Below are positions 6,445 to 14,709 of a DNA stretch of 20,036 nt, piece by piece. Source of the stretch: SIG607 sp045533195 (GTDB lineage: Bacteria > Bacillota > Clostridia > Oscillospirales > Acutalibacteraceae); assembly GCA_045533195.1 (NCBI GenBank), contig JAZSHI010000041.1, forward strand, positions 1 to 20,036, read 5' to 3'. Each line of letters starts with the position of its first letter. Position 1 is the first letter of the stretch. A program made the translations under genes and the position numbers. The notes under the pieces were generated by a model, which saw only the letters and a program-made list of their open reading frames with translations, had not been told where the DNA came from and ran no database searches.

Positions 6445-6475
6445 AAAGAAGTGAGGATAACCTCACTTCTTTTTT
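6445..6475. terminator. Terminator shared by the LRR gene and the minus-strand operon
   Basis: Perfect 12-bp stem AAAGAAGTGAGG (6445-6456) with CCTCACTTCTTT (6461-6472), ATAA loop, T-run on the plus strand to 6475. The minus strand has only TTTAAATTT after the stem, so stopping of the minus-strand operon is less certain. It lies between convergent genes, abutting the sanA-like stop at 6474. Confidence 0.88.
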
Positions 6476-7151
6476 AATCCTGTGTTAAATTGCCGTCGCC
6501 TTGTATAGAAATGGCTTCGCCAAGATATTTTGGCTTTGGTTTAAAGATGGTATAAAGGAAATCTTTGTTGCGGGCAACTATTTCTCTTATATCGCGGAAG
6601 GTTTGTCCGCCGTAGGTGTGATAATCACTGGCGACGCCGACTGCCTCTAAACCTAATTTTCGGGCAATCAGCAGAGCGCGTGAAAGGTGATATTCTTGGG
6701 TGACAATTATAACCTTTTTTGCCTTAAATACTTCCTTTGCTCTATAGATGCTGTCATAGGTACAAAAACCTGCGTGGTCCATAAAAATATCATTGGACTC
6801 TATTCCAGCATCAAGTGCATACTGCTTCATTGCCGCAACCTCGTTATATTCCTTTTGACCGTGGTCACCGCTCATAAGCAGTTTGGGTGCGGCTCCGCTT
6901 TCATAAAGCTCAACACCCCGCCTTAGTCTGTCGGCAAGCATATCGCTGGGCTTTCCGCCAGGTCTGACTAAACAGCCTAAAACGATAATGCAATCAACGT
7001 CAGTAAGTGTTGCTGCTTCCTCGGATGATATAATCTGCTTTTTGGCAGAAGAAACAACGTAACCGTTTATAATAAGGGCGTAAATACCAACTATAATCGA
7101 AACAACAAGAAGAAATATTATTGTCTTTTTTAAAAACTTGAATAATTTCAT
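6474..7151 (-). CDS. SanA/YdcF-type DUF218 membrane protein
   Basis: Single-pass membrane protein of the DUF218 (PF02698) family. SanA-like members affect envelope permeability (vancomycin exclusion in enterics); the catalytic role is unresolved. About 225 residues: a transmembrane helix at about 10-30 (IIFLLVVSIIVGIYALII), then the extracytoplasmic domain with DCIIVLGCLVRPGGKPSDMLADRLRRGVELY, PKLLMSGDHG, a YDSIYRAKEVF segment and VTQEYHLSRALLIARKLGL, all typical. The start at 7151 is chosen because GAGGAAAA lies 7-12 nt upstream and it follows the recG stop by 10 nt; an in-frame ATG at 7193 would overlap recG by 32 nt without a ribosome binding site. Last gene of the six-gene minus-strand operon. 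Confidence 0.87.
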   Translation of the reverse strand: MKLFKFLKKTIIFLLVVSIIVGIYALIINGYVVSSAKKQIISSEEAATLTDVDCIIVLGCLVRPGGKPSDMLADRLRRGVELYESGAAPKLLMSGDHGQKEYNEVAAMKQYALDAGIESNDIFMDHAGFCTYDSIYRAKEVFKAKKVIIVTQEYHLSRALLIARKLGLEAVGVASDYHTYGGQTFRDIREIVARNKDFLYTIFKPKPKYLGEAISIQGDGNLTQD

Positions 7152-7161
7152 ATTATTTTCC

Positions 7162-9177
7162 TCAATTTTCACTGATTTTAAGTAGCCTTTCAACCTCTTC
7201 TTTAAGCGGTTTGTGAACGGGTAGGCTTAAATCAGCGTCTTTTTTTATCACCGATTGAGTCGCTACGGCGGAAATACGAAGTAGTTCCATATCGTTATTC
7301 AAATCAGCAATTTTAAGCTCGGGAAGGCCGTGTTGACGGCGCCCCATAAAATCACCGGGACCGCGAAGCGAAAGGTCCTCGTCGGCAATTTTAAAGCCGT
7401 CGGTGGTGGAACACATTATTTTAAGTCGGGAATTGTTTTTATTGTTTGAAATAAAAATACAGGTGGATTTAAAGGAGCCTCTGCCTATTCTTCCGCGAAG
7501 CTGATGAAGCTGACTAAGTCCAAAGCGTTCGGCATTTTCAATAACCATAACGGTGGCATTCGGTACGTCAATGCCTACTTCAATTACCGTGGTGCAGACA
7601 AGGAGATTTATTTTGCCTTCCTTAAAGTCGGACATAACCGCATCTTTTTCGGTTGCCTTCATTTTTCCGTGAAGAAGTCCTACGCTGTAATCTTTAAATA
7701 CGTCTTGGCTTAGCTCCTTGAAAAATTCCTCGGCAGACGCCATCTCCTTTTCATTTTCTTCTACGGCAGGGCAGACGATATAGGCTTGTCTGCCTTCAGC
7801 TATATTTTTCTTTATGAAATTATAAACTCTCTCCCGAAGCTTATCGGTTACCGAGTAGGAGTCAATTACTTGACGGTTCTTTGGATACTCGTCAATAATA
7901 CTTAAGTCAAGGTCGCCGTAAATAATAAGTCCAAGGGTTCTGGGAATGGGGGTGGCCGACATAACGAGACGGTGGGTGAATTCGCCCTTACCTGATAGCT
8001 TGGCACGTTGAGCTACACCAAAGCGGTGTTGTTCGTCGGTTATAACAAGGGCAAGATTTTTGAAATCAACCCAATCGCTTATAAGTGCATGAGTGCCTAC
8101 GGCAACATCAATTTCACCGTTTATAAGCTGTTCCTTTAGCTTTTTGCGTTTGGAAGCGGTGAGGGAGCCTGTGAAAAGTCCCACTTTTATGCCTGTGCCT
8201 TCAAAAAAACTGTTAAAGCTTTCGAAATGTTGTTCGGCAAGTATTTCTGTAGGAGCCATAATTGCCGCCTGAAGACCGTTTTTTGCCACAGTATAGCAAA
8301 GTGCGGCGGCAACGGCGGTTTTTCCGCTGCCAACGTCACCCTGAACCAGTCGGTTAAGGGCAAAGCCGTTTTGCATATCAAAAATACATTCCTTGGTAAC
8401 CCTTCTCTGCGCATTTGTGGGAGAAAAGGGAAGACGGGCAAAAAATTCGTCGGTAAAGTCTGTTTTGATTTCAATGCCTTTCTTGTTTTTATTAGAGCTT
8501 TTAAGTAGTGAATAAGCAGTTTGAAGGACAAAGAGCTCTTCGAAAACAAGCCGCTTTTTTGCAGCAGCGAGGGCTGAGTTACTTAGTGGGAAATGTATGT
8601 TTTTAATAGCGAAATCAAGGTCGCAAAGACCGTATTTTTTTCGTATGTCTTCGGGAATGGGATCGTCTCCCGCTCCTTTCTCTATTGCCGCCTTAACGCT
8701 GTTTTTGATAATACTTCCCGTGACACCGCTTTTAAGGGGGTAAACCGCCTGAATTTTTGGTTCGTTTTCAAAAATTACGGTAGGAGAAGAAAGGATTAAA
8801 TCAAATAGATTTCCCGTTACTTTGCCTGAAAAAGTATAAAAGGTGTTCCTTTTAAGATAAAAAGGCATTTCCTTTTTATGAAAAAGAATAATTTTTAAGC
8901 TTCCCGTACCGTCGTTTATATAAAAGGTGGAGCGCGAAACGGGTTGTCTATAAAGGGGCTCGGTAATAACAGAAGAATCAATTTTCCCGCGTACCGTAGC
9001 CGGAGAATCGGGAATAAGATTTTCAATAGCGGTTAGAGAGGTAAAATCGTTATAGCTTCTCGGATAGTAACGCAAAAGGGCATCGACAGAGTCAATGCCC
9101 AACTTACGCAGTAAGTCGGCACGTTTTTCGCCGATACCCCTTATACTTAAAATACTTCTGGTTTCTTTTGTTTCCAT
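7162..9177 (-). CDS. recG: ATP-dependent DNA helicase RecG
   Basis: Branch-migration helicase that reverses stalled forks and processes Holliday junctions. At 671 residues it has normal length. The N-terminal part includes an HhH-like IRGIGEKRADLLRKLGI and the OB-type wedge domain (about 60-150). Helicase lobe 1: Walker A GDVGSGKT (280-287), APTEILAEQH, DEQH box (381-384) in TDEQHRFGVAQR, SATPIPRTLG (from 407). Lobe 2: LLHGKMKATEKDAVM, CTTVIEVGIDVPNATVMVIENAERFGLSQLHQLRGRIGRG, and the C-terminal DLSLRGPGDFMGRRQHGLP. The ATG at 9177 is one base after the fakA stop, with only a weak GGTAG before it, so translation is probably coupled to fakA. This gene order (yloU-yloV-recG) is common in Bacillota. 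Confidence 0.98.
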   Translation of the reverse strand: METKETRSILSIRGIGEKRADLLRKLGIDSVDALLRYYPRSYNDFTSLTAIENLIPDSPATVRGKIDSSVITEPLYRQPVSRSTFYINDGTGSLKIILFHKKEMPFYLKRNTFYTFSGKVTGNLFDLILSSPTVIFENEPKIQAVYPLKSGVTGSIIKNSVKAAIEKGAGDDPIPEDIRKKYGLCDLDFAIKNIHFPLSNSALAAAKKRLVFEELFVLQTAYSLLKSSNKNKKGIEIKTDFTDEFFARLPFSPTNAQRRVTKECIFDMQNGFALNRLVQGDVGSGKTAVAAALCYTVAKNGLQAAIMAPTEILAEQHFESFNSFFEGTGIKVGLFTGSLTASKRKKLKEQLINGEIDVAVGTHALISDWVDFKNLALVITDEQHRFGVAQRAKLSGKGEFTHRLVMSATPIPRTLGLIIYGDLDLSIIDEYPKNRQVIDSYSVTDKLRERVYNFIKKNIAEGRQAYIVCPAVEENEKEMASAEEFFKELSQDVFKDYSVGLLHGKMKATEKDAVMSDFKEGKINLLVCTTVIEVGIDVPNATVMVIENAERFGLSQLHQLRGRIGRGSFKSTCIFISNNKNNSRLKIMCSTTDGFKIADEDLSLRGPGDFMGRRQHGLPELKIADLNNDMELLRISAVATQSVIKKDADLSLPVHKPLKEEVERLLKISEN

Positions 9178-9178
9178 A

Positions 9179-10852
9179 TTATTCTACCGAAAGGAAGAAA
9201 TAATATATAGGCTGACCGCCTCTTATTACGGTGATTTCCACCTTGTCACCGAATTTTGCATTAAGGTCAGTTTCAATTCTTCTTGCCTGAGCATCGCTTA
9301 CGTCAGCGCCATAGATAACGGTAAGGAATTCGCTGTCGCGCTTAAGCATTACCTTAACAAGACGGGCAACCGCTTTATCAAGATCGGTTTCGGTAAAGGC
9401 AATTTTTCCGTTGTTCATACAAAGGAGTTCGCCTTTTTTGATTTTATGACCGTCAAAGTCAGAATCTCTTGCCGCAAAGGTTATCTGACCTGTAGCAATT
9501 CTTTCACAGGCTTCTGCCATATTGATGGCATTCTTGTCATCACTTTGGTCTTCATCAAAGGCAAGCATTGCCGCAATACCCTGAGGAATGGTACGGGAGT
9601 GAATAACGATAACCTTTCTGGTACTTAGCGGAATTGCTTGTTCTGCCGCCATAATGATGTTCTTATTGTTAGGAAGAACAAATACTGTTTCGGCAGGGGT
9701 AGATTCAATAGCGCGTAAGATATTATCGGTACTGGGATTCATTGTCTGACCGCCGCTTACCAAGGTGTCAACGCCTAAATCCTTAAATAATTCTTCAAGT
9801 CCGTCACCTGCGCATACAGAAACAAAACCGACGGGTTTTTCCTTTTTGGCAGGAGTAAAGGTTTCGGTGCGTGTACTGTTCTGAGCAGGTTTTTTAGCAG
9901 CATTTGCGCTGTCGTGCTTAGCCTTTTCGTGCTGGTCACGCATATTTTCTATTTTTAAGTGAACGAGGGAACCGAAGGTAAGAGCATTTTCGATAGCGTT
10001 GCCGGGGTGGTCGGTATGAACGTGAACCTTTATGATTTCTTCGTCATCAACCACAACAACGCAGTCACCGATAGTTTCAAGATAAGCGCGAAGCTCGGCA
10101 GGTTCCTTCTCAGCCTCAGCACTGCGGTTTACTATAAATTCGGTGCAGTAGGTAAAGGTGATTTCACCTTCAAATTCGCCTGCGGCATTTCTTTCGGTGG
10201 ATTCTTCTTCCTCTTGCGCTACAGCGTGGGCGGGCGCGATGATAACTCCGTCTTTAAATACAGAGTACATACCCTCTAAAATAACTACAAAGCCCATACC
10301 GCCTGCGTCAACAACCCCTGCCTTTTTAAGAACGGGGAGCATTTCGGGAGTTTCGGATAAAGCCTTTTTAGCACCTTCAAGTGCGGCTTCAAATACACCG
10401 AGGGTATCAAGCTTCTTTTTGTATGCTTTTTCAGCATACTCACTTGCTACTCTTGCAACAGTAAGAATAGTGCCTTCGGTAGGCTTCATAACAGCCTTGT
10501 AGGCTGCTTCAACGCCCAGCTTAAAAGCATTTTTGAGATTTTCGGGCTCTACGTTATCGTAACCCTTAAATCCGTTCGCAAATCCGCGGAAGAGGAGGGA
10601 GGTGATAACACCCGAATTACCTCTTGCACCGCGAAGAAGCGCGGAAGCGGTAATACTTGCAATCTTTCCTGCGCCTTCGCCTTCAACACGTGAAAGTTCG
10701 CGGGCTGCATTGGAAAGAGTCATAGACATATTGGTACCGGTATCGCCGTCGGGCACCGGAAATACGTTTAAATCGTCAACCTGTTTCTGTTTATTAGAAA
10801 TATTGTTGGCGGCAGAGATAATTGCATCTCTCAGAATGTTTCCGTTAAACAA
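9179..10852 (-). CDS. fakA: Fatty acid kinase subunit A (YloV/FakA, DAK2 domain)
   Basis: ATP-binding kinase subunit that phosphorylates fatty acids presented by a DegV-type FakB, feeding exogenous fatty acids into phospholipid synthesis. About 557 residues, usual for FakA. DAK2 domain: the metal/ATP loop VDDLNVFPVPDGDTGTNM near the N-terminus, ALLRGARGNSGVITSLLFRGFA, and KKAGVVDAGGMGF. A middle domain with IKVHVHTDHPGNAIENAL follows, then a low-complexity linker (KKPAQNSTRTETFTPAKK). The C-terminal DegV-like part has SVCAGDGLEELFKDLG, SGGQTMNPSTDNILRAI and VFVLPNNKNIIMAAEQA. Start: a TTG at 10852 is chosen because GAGGTG is 6-8 nt upstream; a GTG at 10861 is in frame but overlaps that site. 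No fakB is visible in the window. Third from last in the minus-strand operon, 14 nt after asp23. Confidence 0.95.
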   Translation of the reverse strand: MFNGNILRDAIISAANNISNKQKQVDDLNVFPVPDGDTGTNMSMTLSNAARELSRVEGEGAGKIASITASALLRGARGNSGVITSLLFRGFANGFKGYDNVEPENLKNAFKLGVEAAYKAVMKPTEGTILTVARVASEYAEKAYKKKLDTLGVFEAALEGAKKALSETPEMLPVLKKAGVVDAGGMGFVVILEGMYSVFKDGVIIAPAHAVAQEEEESTERNAAGEFEGEITFTYCTEFIVNRSAEAEKEPAELRAYLETIGDCVVVVDDEEIIKVHVHTDHPGNAIENALTFGSLVHLKIENMRDQHEKAKHDSANAAKKPAQNSTRTETFTPAKKEKPVGFVSVCAGDGLEELFKDLGVDTLVSGGQTMNPSTDNILRAIESTPAETVFVLPNNKNIIMAAEQAIPLSTRKVIVIHSRTIPQGIAAMLAFDEDQSDDKNAINMAEACERIATGQITFAARDSDFDGHKIKKGELLCMNNGKIAFTETDLDKAVARLVKVMLKRDSEFLTVIYGADVSDAQARRIETDLNAKFGDKVEITVIRGGQPIYYFFLSVE

Positions 10853-10866
10853 TAAAAACACCTCAA

Positions 10867-11217
10867 TTATTCTTTGATACCGTCAACCTTGACAGTTACT
10901 TTTTTTACCTGTATGCCGGTGGTTTCGGCAACAACGTATTTTACTTTATGAACAATGCTTTTTGCAATTGCATTGATGTTCATTCCGTATGTTACTACAA
11001 TGTGGATAACAACATTTATATGATCAATGTTGCCTGTTACGGTAACGCCTTTTTCGATTCTTTCCTTTTTAGAAATCAGACCGAATAAGCGCTGTTTTCT
11101 GCCGTTGGGCATCATACCTGCTACACCGAAACAAGATGTTACTGCCTGCCCAATGAGTTTTGAAAGATATTCTTTGGAAAGGGAAACGGTGCCGGTCATA
11201 GTTTCGTAAGAAATCAT
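10867..11217 (-). CDS. Asp23/Gls24 (YloU-type) envelope-associated protein
   Basis: Small Asp23-family (PF03780) protein of 116 residues. Members are cytoplasmic or membrane-associated and linked to cell-envelope homeostasis; YloU-type copies are nearly always next to fakA/yloV. Typical segments: TGTVSLSKEYLSKLIGQAVTSCFGVAGM, an acidic/hydrophobic VTVTGNIDHINVVIHIVVTYGMNI, and the C-terminal VKYVVAETTGIQVKKVTVKVDGI. ATG at 11217 with AGGAGG 8 nt upstream. Lies between the solute-binding protein (22 nt) and fakA (14 nt). The basic loop NGRKQRLFGLISKKER after residue 37 is a visible feature of this copy. Confidence 0.92.
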   Translation of the reverse strand: MISYETMTGTVSLSKEYLSKLIGQAVTSCFGVAGMMPNGRKQRLFGLISKKERIEKGVTVTGNIDHINVVIHIVVTYGMNINAIAKSIVHKVKYVVAETTGIQVKKVTVKVDGIKE

Positions 11218-11239
11218 AGTGTAACCTCCTAAAATTTAG

Positions 11240-12829
11240 TTAAGGATTATTTTTAAAGGACATAAACAAATCATACGAAGAAGCATTGTCAATTCCTTCA
11301 ATTTCACTGTTATAAAACAGAATTCCCAAGCGATAACAAACAGGGATAAAGGGCATTTGCGCACCTACAGCCGAAACAAGCTGAGATAAGGTAACCGTGC
11401 CGTTTTGATATCTTCTGACAAGGTCGGATAAATCGTTGTTTATGGCTGTCTCGTTTTGTGCGGTTTCGGTATCGGCTTCATTTTCCTGCGTTTCATCGGT
11501 CTGACCTGCAGAAGAATTACCCACAATACCATATGCGCATTTTCCGTCGGGTACTATAAGTTCGCTAAGGTCAAAATTGTTGTTTATCTTAACCTCGGCA
11601 AGATATAACTGAAAACTGCCTGAGCTTAGTGCTTTAAGGTAGTTATCATAATCCAAAGCGCGAATAGTAACACGAATTCCAACCTCTCTTAAATTAGAGA
11701 CAATTATCTTTGCCGCCTCCTGCTGATAAACGTTATCAGCATTTATAAGCAATGAAAATTCCAGAGTTCTTCCTGAACGGTTGCTTCTAAAACCTGAGTT
11801 ATCTAATATATTATAACCGATTTGTTCCAAATTCTCAATAGCAATTTTCGTATTAGCTAAAGTTTCGATGGTTTTATAGTTATCTTCACCCAAAAAAGCG
11901 GGATTAAGCGGACTTGTTGCAGGGAGTGCATTGGAATAATATGCATTTTTTGAAATTTTTTCTCGATCAATGGCGGCTGATATGCAGTAGCGTATTTTTG
12001 GCTCTTTAAAAACCGATAAACGCATATTCATACCGATATAAACCAGTCTGTTCTGATTAACACTCAGCTTTTTGCCGTCCATACGGAAAATGGTGCTATC
12101 CATTATATCTGCATAGTAAAAATCTGTAGCCCCTACTTCAACGTAATGACCGACAGATTCTTTGTCGGGAGCATTTACAAGATTAATGGTTCCAAAACGT
12201 GCAGGAGCAGAGTAGTAGTTGGGGTTAAGTCCTAATTTTGTTTTTTCTTCATTTAATACGTAAGGTCCTGCACCAATGGGTGGAAAGAGTACCGAGTCGG
12301 AGTCGGCAATTTTATCACTTTGAGCTTTTATAATGGGAAAGGTCAGCAGATTAACGAAAAAAGGATCGTTATAGGAAAGATTAAAAATAACATTTCCGTC
12401 CGTTTCCTGAGCAGACTTTACATGGCTTAAGGAGGATGCATATACGTCGCTGTTTTGGGCAAGATTAAAGGAATAAATAACATCATTTGCCGTGACGCTG
12501 CTTGAATCGGAAAACTTGGCATTCTTAAGCTTTATCTTCCAAATATTGCCGTCCTGTTCGGCGCTCTCGGCAAGGCGGTAAATAGGCTCAAAATTATTCG
12601 AAAGGGTAACGAGGGGCTCAAAAAGTAACTGGCAAAGCTCCATATTAACCTTTGTGGTAAGGGTATATGGATTAAAGGTGTCGTTAGCGCAGTATAAAAG
12701 ATTTGCCGACTCGGTTTTAATACCAGTAAGATTTCCGTCATTTGCTCCCGAAGAACTGTTTTTTTGGCATCCGCTTAAAAACAGCATACAAAAAATAAGG
12801 AGCAAAGCAATAATTCTTTTAATTTTCAA
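11240..12829 (-). CDS. Orphan family-5 extracellular solute-binding lipoprotein (OppA/DppA type)
   Basis: Periplasm-side binding lipoprotein of the SBP_bac_5 family, usually the receptor of an oligopeptide ABC importer. 529 residues. Type II signal: KIKR, a hydrophobic core, lipobox LSGC with the acceptor cysteine near residue 21, then QKNSSSGANDG. The family core shows LCQLLFEPLVTLSNNFEPIYRLAES, WKIKLKNAKFSDSSSVTANDVIYSF, IGAGPYVL, IRYCISAAIDREKI and ATSPLNPAFLG. A Gln/Glu/Thr/Asn-rich, uncharged-to-acidic stretch at about 439-465 (SSAGQTDETQENEADTETAQ and following) interrupts the C-terminal lobe. TTG start with AAAGGAG 8 nt upstream. No permease or ATPase genes are next to it; it sits between ymdB and asp23, so it probably uses a distant transporter or has another role. 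Confidence 0.88.
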   Translation of the reverse strand: MKIKRIIALLLIFCMLFLSGCQKNSSSGANDGNLTGIKTESANLLYCANDTFNPYTLTTKVNMELCQLLFEPLVTLSNNFEPIYRLAESAEQDGNIWKIKLKNAKFSDSSSVTANDVIYSFNLAQNSDVYASSLSHVKSAQETDGNVIFNLSYNDPFFVNLLTFPIIKAQSDKIADSDSVLFPPIGAGPYVLNEEKTKLGLNPNYYSAPARFGTINLVNAPDKESVGHYVEVGATDFYYADIMDSTIFRMDGKKLSVNQNRLVYIGMNMRLSVFKEPKIRYCISAAIDREKISKNAYYSNALPATSPLNPAFLGEDNYKTIETLANTKIAIENLEQIGYNILDNSGFRSNRSGRTLEFSLLINADNVYQQEAAKIIVSNLREVGIRVTIRALDYDNYLKALSSGSFQLYLAEVKINNNFDLSELIVPDGKCAYGIVGNSSAGQTDETQENEADTETAQNETAINNDLSDLVRRYQNGTVTLSQLVSAVGAQMPFIPVCYRLGILFYNSEIEGIDNASSYDLFMSFKNNP

Positions 12830-12842
12830 AAGGTTTTCTCCT

Positions 12843-13628
12843 TTAAGAAATATTTATAAGGGTAGTATTTATTGTTTTTCCCGTATTTTTGTCGATATCA
12901 AAAATACAACCGTTAAGCATACATTTTCCATCGGCAAGTACAAATTTCTCTGAAGTGTTTTTGTCTTTAAGACGGGAAATAATAATTTCACTTTTAACCC
13001 CCAAAACGCTGTCAATGGGACCTGTCATACCAAGGTCGGTAATGTAACCTGTACCAAGGGGTAAAACCTGAGCGTCGTTGGTTTGTACGTGGGTGTGGGT
13101 GCCGAAAAGGGCAGAAACCTTGCCGTCAAGATAAAGCCCTAAAGCACGTTTTTCGCTTGTGGCTTCGGCGTGAAAATCAACTAAAATTATATCAGCGCCC
13201 TCGTTTTTTGCGTGTTCAATAAGAGCATCAGCTCTTTCAAAGGGGGATGAAGCGTTAAGGCTTTCGAGATATATGATTCCCGAAAGATTTATAACAGCAA
13301 CCCTTGCATAACCGCAGTCAACTATGCAAAAGCCGTTGCCTGCAAGTTCTTTTGGAAGATTGTCGGGGCGAAGAAGAAAATGGTTTTCTTCCATAAATGT
13401 GGATATTTCTTTTCTTTTAAGGGAGTGGTTTCCGCCTGTGATAACGTCGGCGCCATAGGTGAAAAGCATTTGGGCGCTAGTTGGTGTTATGCCGTTTCCG
13501 TCGGCAGAGTTTTCTCCGTTTATAACGGTAAAATCAATGGAATATTGTTTTTTTACAGAGGGAAGCATTCGTCTTACTGTGTCACAGCCTATTTGACCGC
13601 AAACATCCCCAATAGCAAGTATTTTCAT
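12843..13628 (-). CDS. ymdB: YmdB-type metallophosphoesterase (cyclic-nucleotide phosphodiesterase family)
   Basis: TIGR00282-type calcineurin-like phosphatase. In Bacillus subtilis YmdB cleaves 2',3'- and 3',5'-cyclic nucleotides and affects biofilm and motility genes. 261 residues, normal length. Metal-site motifs: GDVCGQIG (D8), NGEN (37-40), GGNH (65-68), DFHAEATSEK (151-160), GTHTHVQT (176-183), ITDLGMTGP. The family's usual GNHTWD reads GNHSLK here, so the residues just after the metal-binding His differ. Start ATG at 13628; only a weak purine patch precedes it (AAGAATGTTAAAAAATG context), but MKILAIGDVCG is the normal family start. First gene of the six-gene operon, 13 nt before the lipoprotein gene. 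Confidence 0.93.
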   Translation of the reverse strand: MKILAIGDVCGQIGCDTVRRMLPSVKKQYSIDFTVINGENSADGNGITPTSAQMLFTYGADVITGGNHSLKRKEISTFMEENHFLLRPDNLPKELAGNGFCIVDCGYARVAVINLSGIIYLESLNASSPFERADALIEHAKNEGADIILVDFHAEATSEKRALGLYLDGKVSALFGTHTHVQTNDAQVLPLGTGYITDLGMTGPIDSVLGVKSEIIISRLKDKNTSEKFVLADGKCMLNGCIFDIDKNTGKTINTTLINIS

Positions 13629-13667
13629 TTTTTAACATTCTTTCTACTTATGAGTACATACACAATT

Positions 13668-13696
13668 ATAATACTATAAAAAGGGCAAAAAGTCAA
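13668..13696 (-). promoter_or_regulatory. Sigma-A-type promoter of the ymdB-sanA operon
   Basis: Minus strand: -35 TTGACT (plus-strand AGTCAA, 13691-13696), 17-nt spacer, -10 TATTAT (plus-strand ATAATA, 13668-13673). It gives a leader of about 35 nt before ymdB. The -35 lies in the loop of a dyad with arms AAGGGC (13681-13686) and GCCCTT (13704-13709). Confidence 0.7.
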
Positions 13697-13714
13697 TTAA
13701 AAAGCCCTTGTCGG

Positions 13715-13743
13715 TTGACAAAGACAAAAACTGAATGTATAGT
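13715..13743 (+). promoter_or_regulatory. Sigma-A-type promoter of the PHP phosphatase gene
   Basis: -35 TTGACA (13715-13720), 17-nt spacer, -10 TATAGT (13738-13743), about 30 nt before the ATG. Back to back with the ymdB promoter. A short dyad TTGTC-GGTT-GACAA (13708-13721) overlaps the -35 and could be a protein site; that is speculative. Confidence 0.72.
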
Positions 13744-13773
13744 ATAAATGATGAAATTTAAGGGGAATGAAAA

Positions 13774-14547
13774 ATGATTGCAAATTACCATACTCATACA
13801 TTTCGCTGTAAACACGCTAAAGGACAGGATGAAGAATATATTTTACGCGCAATTGAAGGCGGTCTTAAAATATTAGGTTTTTCCGACCACGCTCCCGTAA
13901 ACTGCGTTGAAGGGTACAAAGGCTGGTGGAGAGTTCAGCCTGAGGATGCTAAAGAGTATATTGAATCCTTAAAGGTGTTAAGAGAAAAATATAAGGATAA
14001 AATTAAAATTCATATTGGCTTTGAAATGGAATACTATCCCGAACTTTTTGATAAAATGTACCTTTACGTTAAGGAGCTTGGCGCCGAATATATAATACTG
14101 GGTGAACATTATATAGGAAGCGAATGGGACGGCAGTATTCATTCAAATCACGAAGGCCACACAGAAGATGATTTGATTAAATATACCGATTTGCTTATTG
14201 AAGGTATGAAAACCGGTAAATATTTATACGTTGCTCATCCCGATATGTTTCGCTTTGACGGTGATGATGAATTTTATGCTAAAGAGGCAGAACGGATTTG
14301 CTGTGCGGCAAAGGAGCTTGATGTACCGCTGGAACTTAATATGCTTGGTATATTCGATAATCGCAATTATCCCAACGAAAAATTCTTAAAGGTTGCAGGG
14401 CAGATAGGCTGTAAAATGATTTTCGGCTTCGACGCTCACGATCCATACAGGGCGTATGATGATAAATCTCTTGTAAAAGCGCAAGAGCTTGTCAAAAAGT
14501 ATAATATAAATCTTATTGAAAAGATAGAAATCAAAGGTCTTAAATAA
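13774..14547 (+). CDS. PHP-domain phosphatase, histidinol-phosphatase (HisK-type) like
   Basis: Metal-dependent phosphoesterase of the PHP superfamily, 257 residues, matching HisK-type histidinol-phosphatases in length. Metal ligands in the expected order: HTH (H6, H8), SDHAP (D38, H39), GFEMEYYPE (E84), GEHYI (H112), VAHPD (H155), FGFDAHDP (D220, H222). Other family features: QPEDAKEYIESLKVLREKYKDKIKIHIG and LELNMLG. ATG at 13774 with AAGGGG upstream. Not in a his cluster here, so the substrate could be histidinol phosphate or another phosphomonoester. Monocistronic with its own promoter; no strong terminator is seen after it, only a weak GGATT/AATCC hairpin at 14596-14616. Confidence 0.88.
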   Translation: MIANYHTHTFRCKHAKGQDEEYILRAIEGGLKILGFSDHAPVNCVEGYKGWWRVQPEDAKEYIESLKVLREKYKDKIKIHIGFEMEYYPELFDKMYLYVKELGAEYIILGEHYIGSEWDGSIHSNHEGHTEDDLIKYTDLLIEGMKTGKYLYVAHPDMFRFDGDDEFYAKEAERICCAAKELDVPLELNMLGIFDNRNYPNEKFLKVAGQIGCKMIFGFDAHDPYRAYDDKSLVKAQELVKKYNINLIEKIEIKGLK

Positions 14548-14643
14548 AATGTACGCGGCATCTGAAAAGGCTTCTTCTTGATGGCAACACTGTAAGGATT
14601 AATAGGGCATCAATCCGTTTAAACTGCGGTGTCCGTCTTTGGA

Positions 14644-14672
14644 TTGACTTATCATTGAAAATTGTATATAAT
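14644..14672 (+). promoter_or_regulatory. Sigma-A-type promoter of the orphan kinase gene
   Basis: -35 TTGACT (14644-14649), 17-nt spacer, -10 TATAAT (14667-14672), about 37 nt before the GTG start. GGATTG (14641-14646), which overlaps the -35, can pair with CAATCC at 14611-14616. The stretch 14548-14643 holds no gene. Confidence 0.78.
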
Positions 14673-14709
14673 AAAAATGATGAAGTCTTTTGATTTGTGA
14701 GGTGATTTC

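Noticed and set aside
9095..9628. 177-codon plus-strand open frame across the recG/fakA junction
   Set aside because: It lies antisense to two well-supported genes (RecG start and FakA C-terminus), has no ribosome binding site and low-complexity shadow composition.
14548..14643. Riboswitch or attenuator before the kinase gene
   Set aside because: Two mutually exclusive stems can be drawn (GGATT/AATCC and CAATCC/GGATTG), but the kinase promoter lies downstream of them, so they are not in its leader, and no known riboswitch core is recognised.
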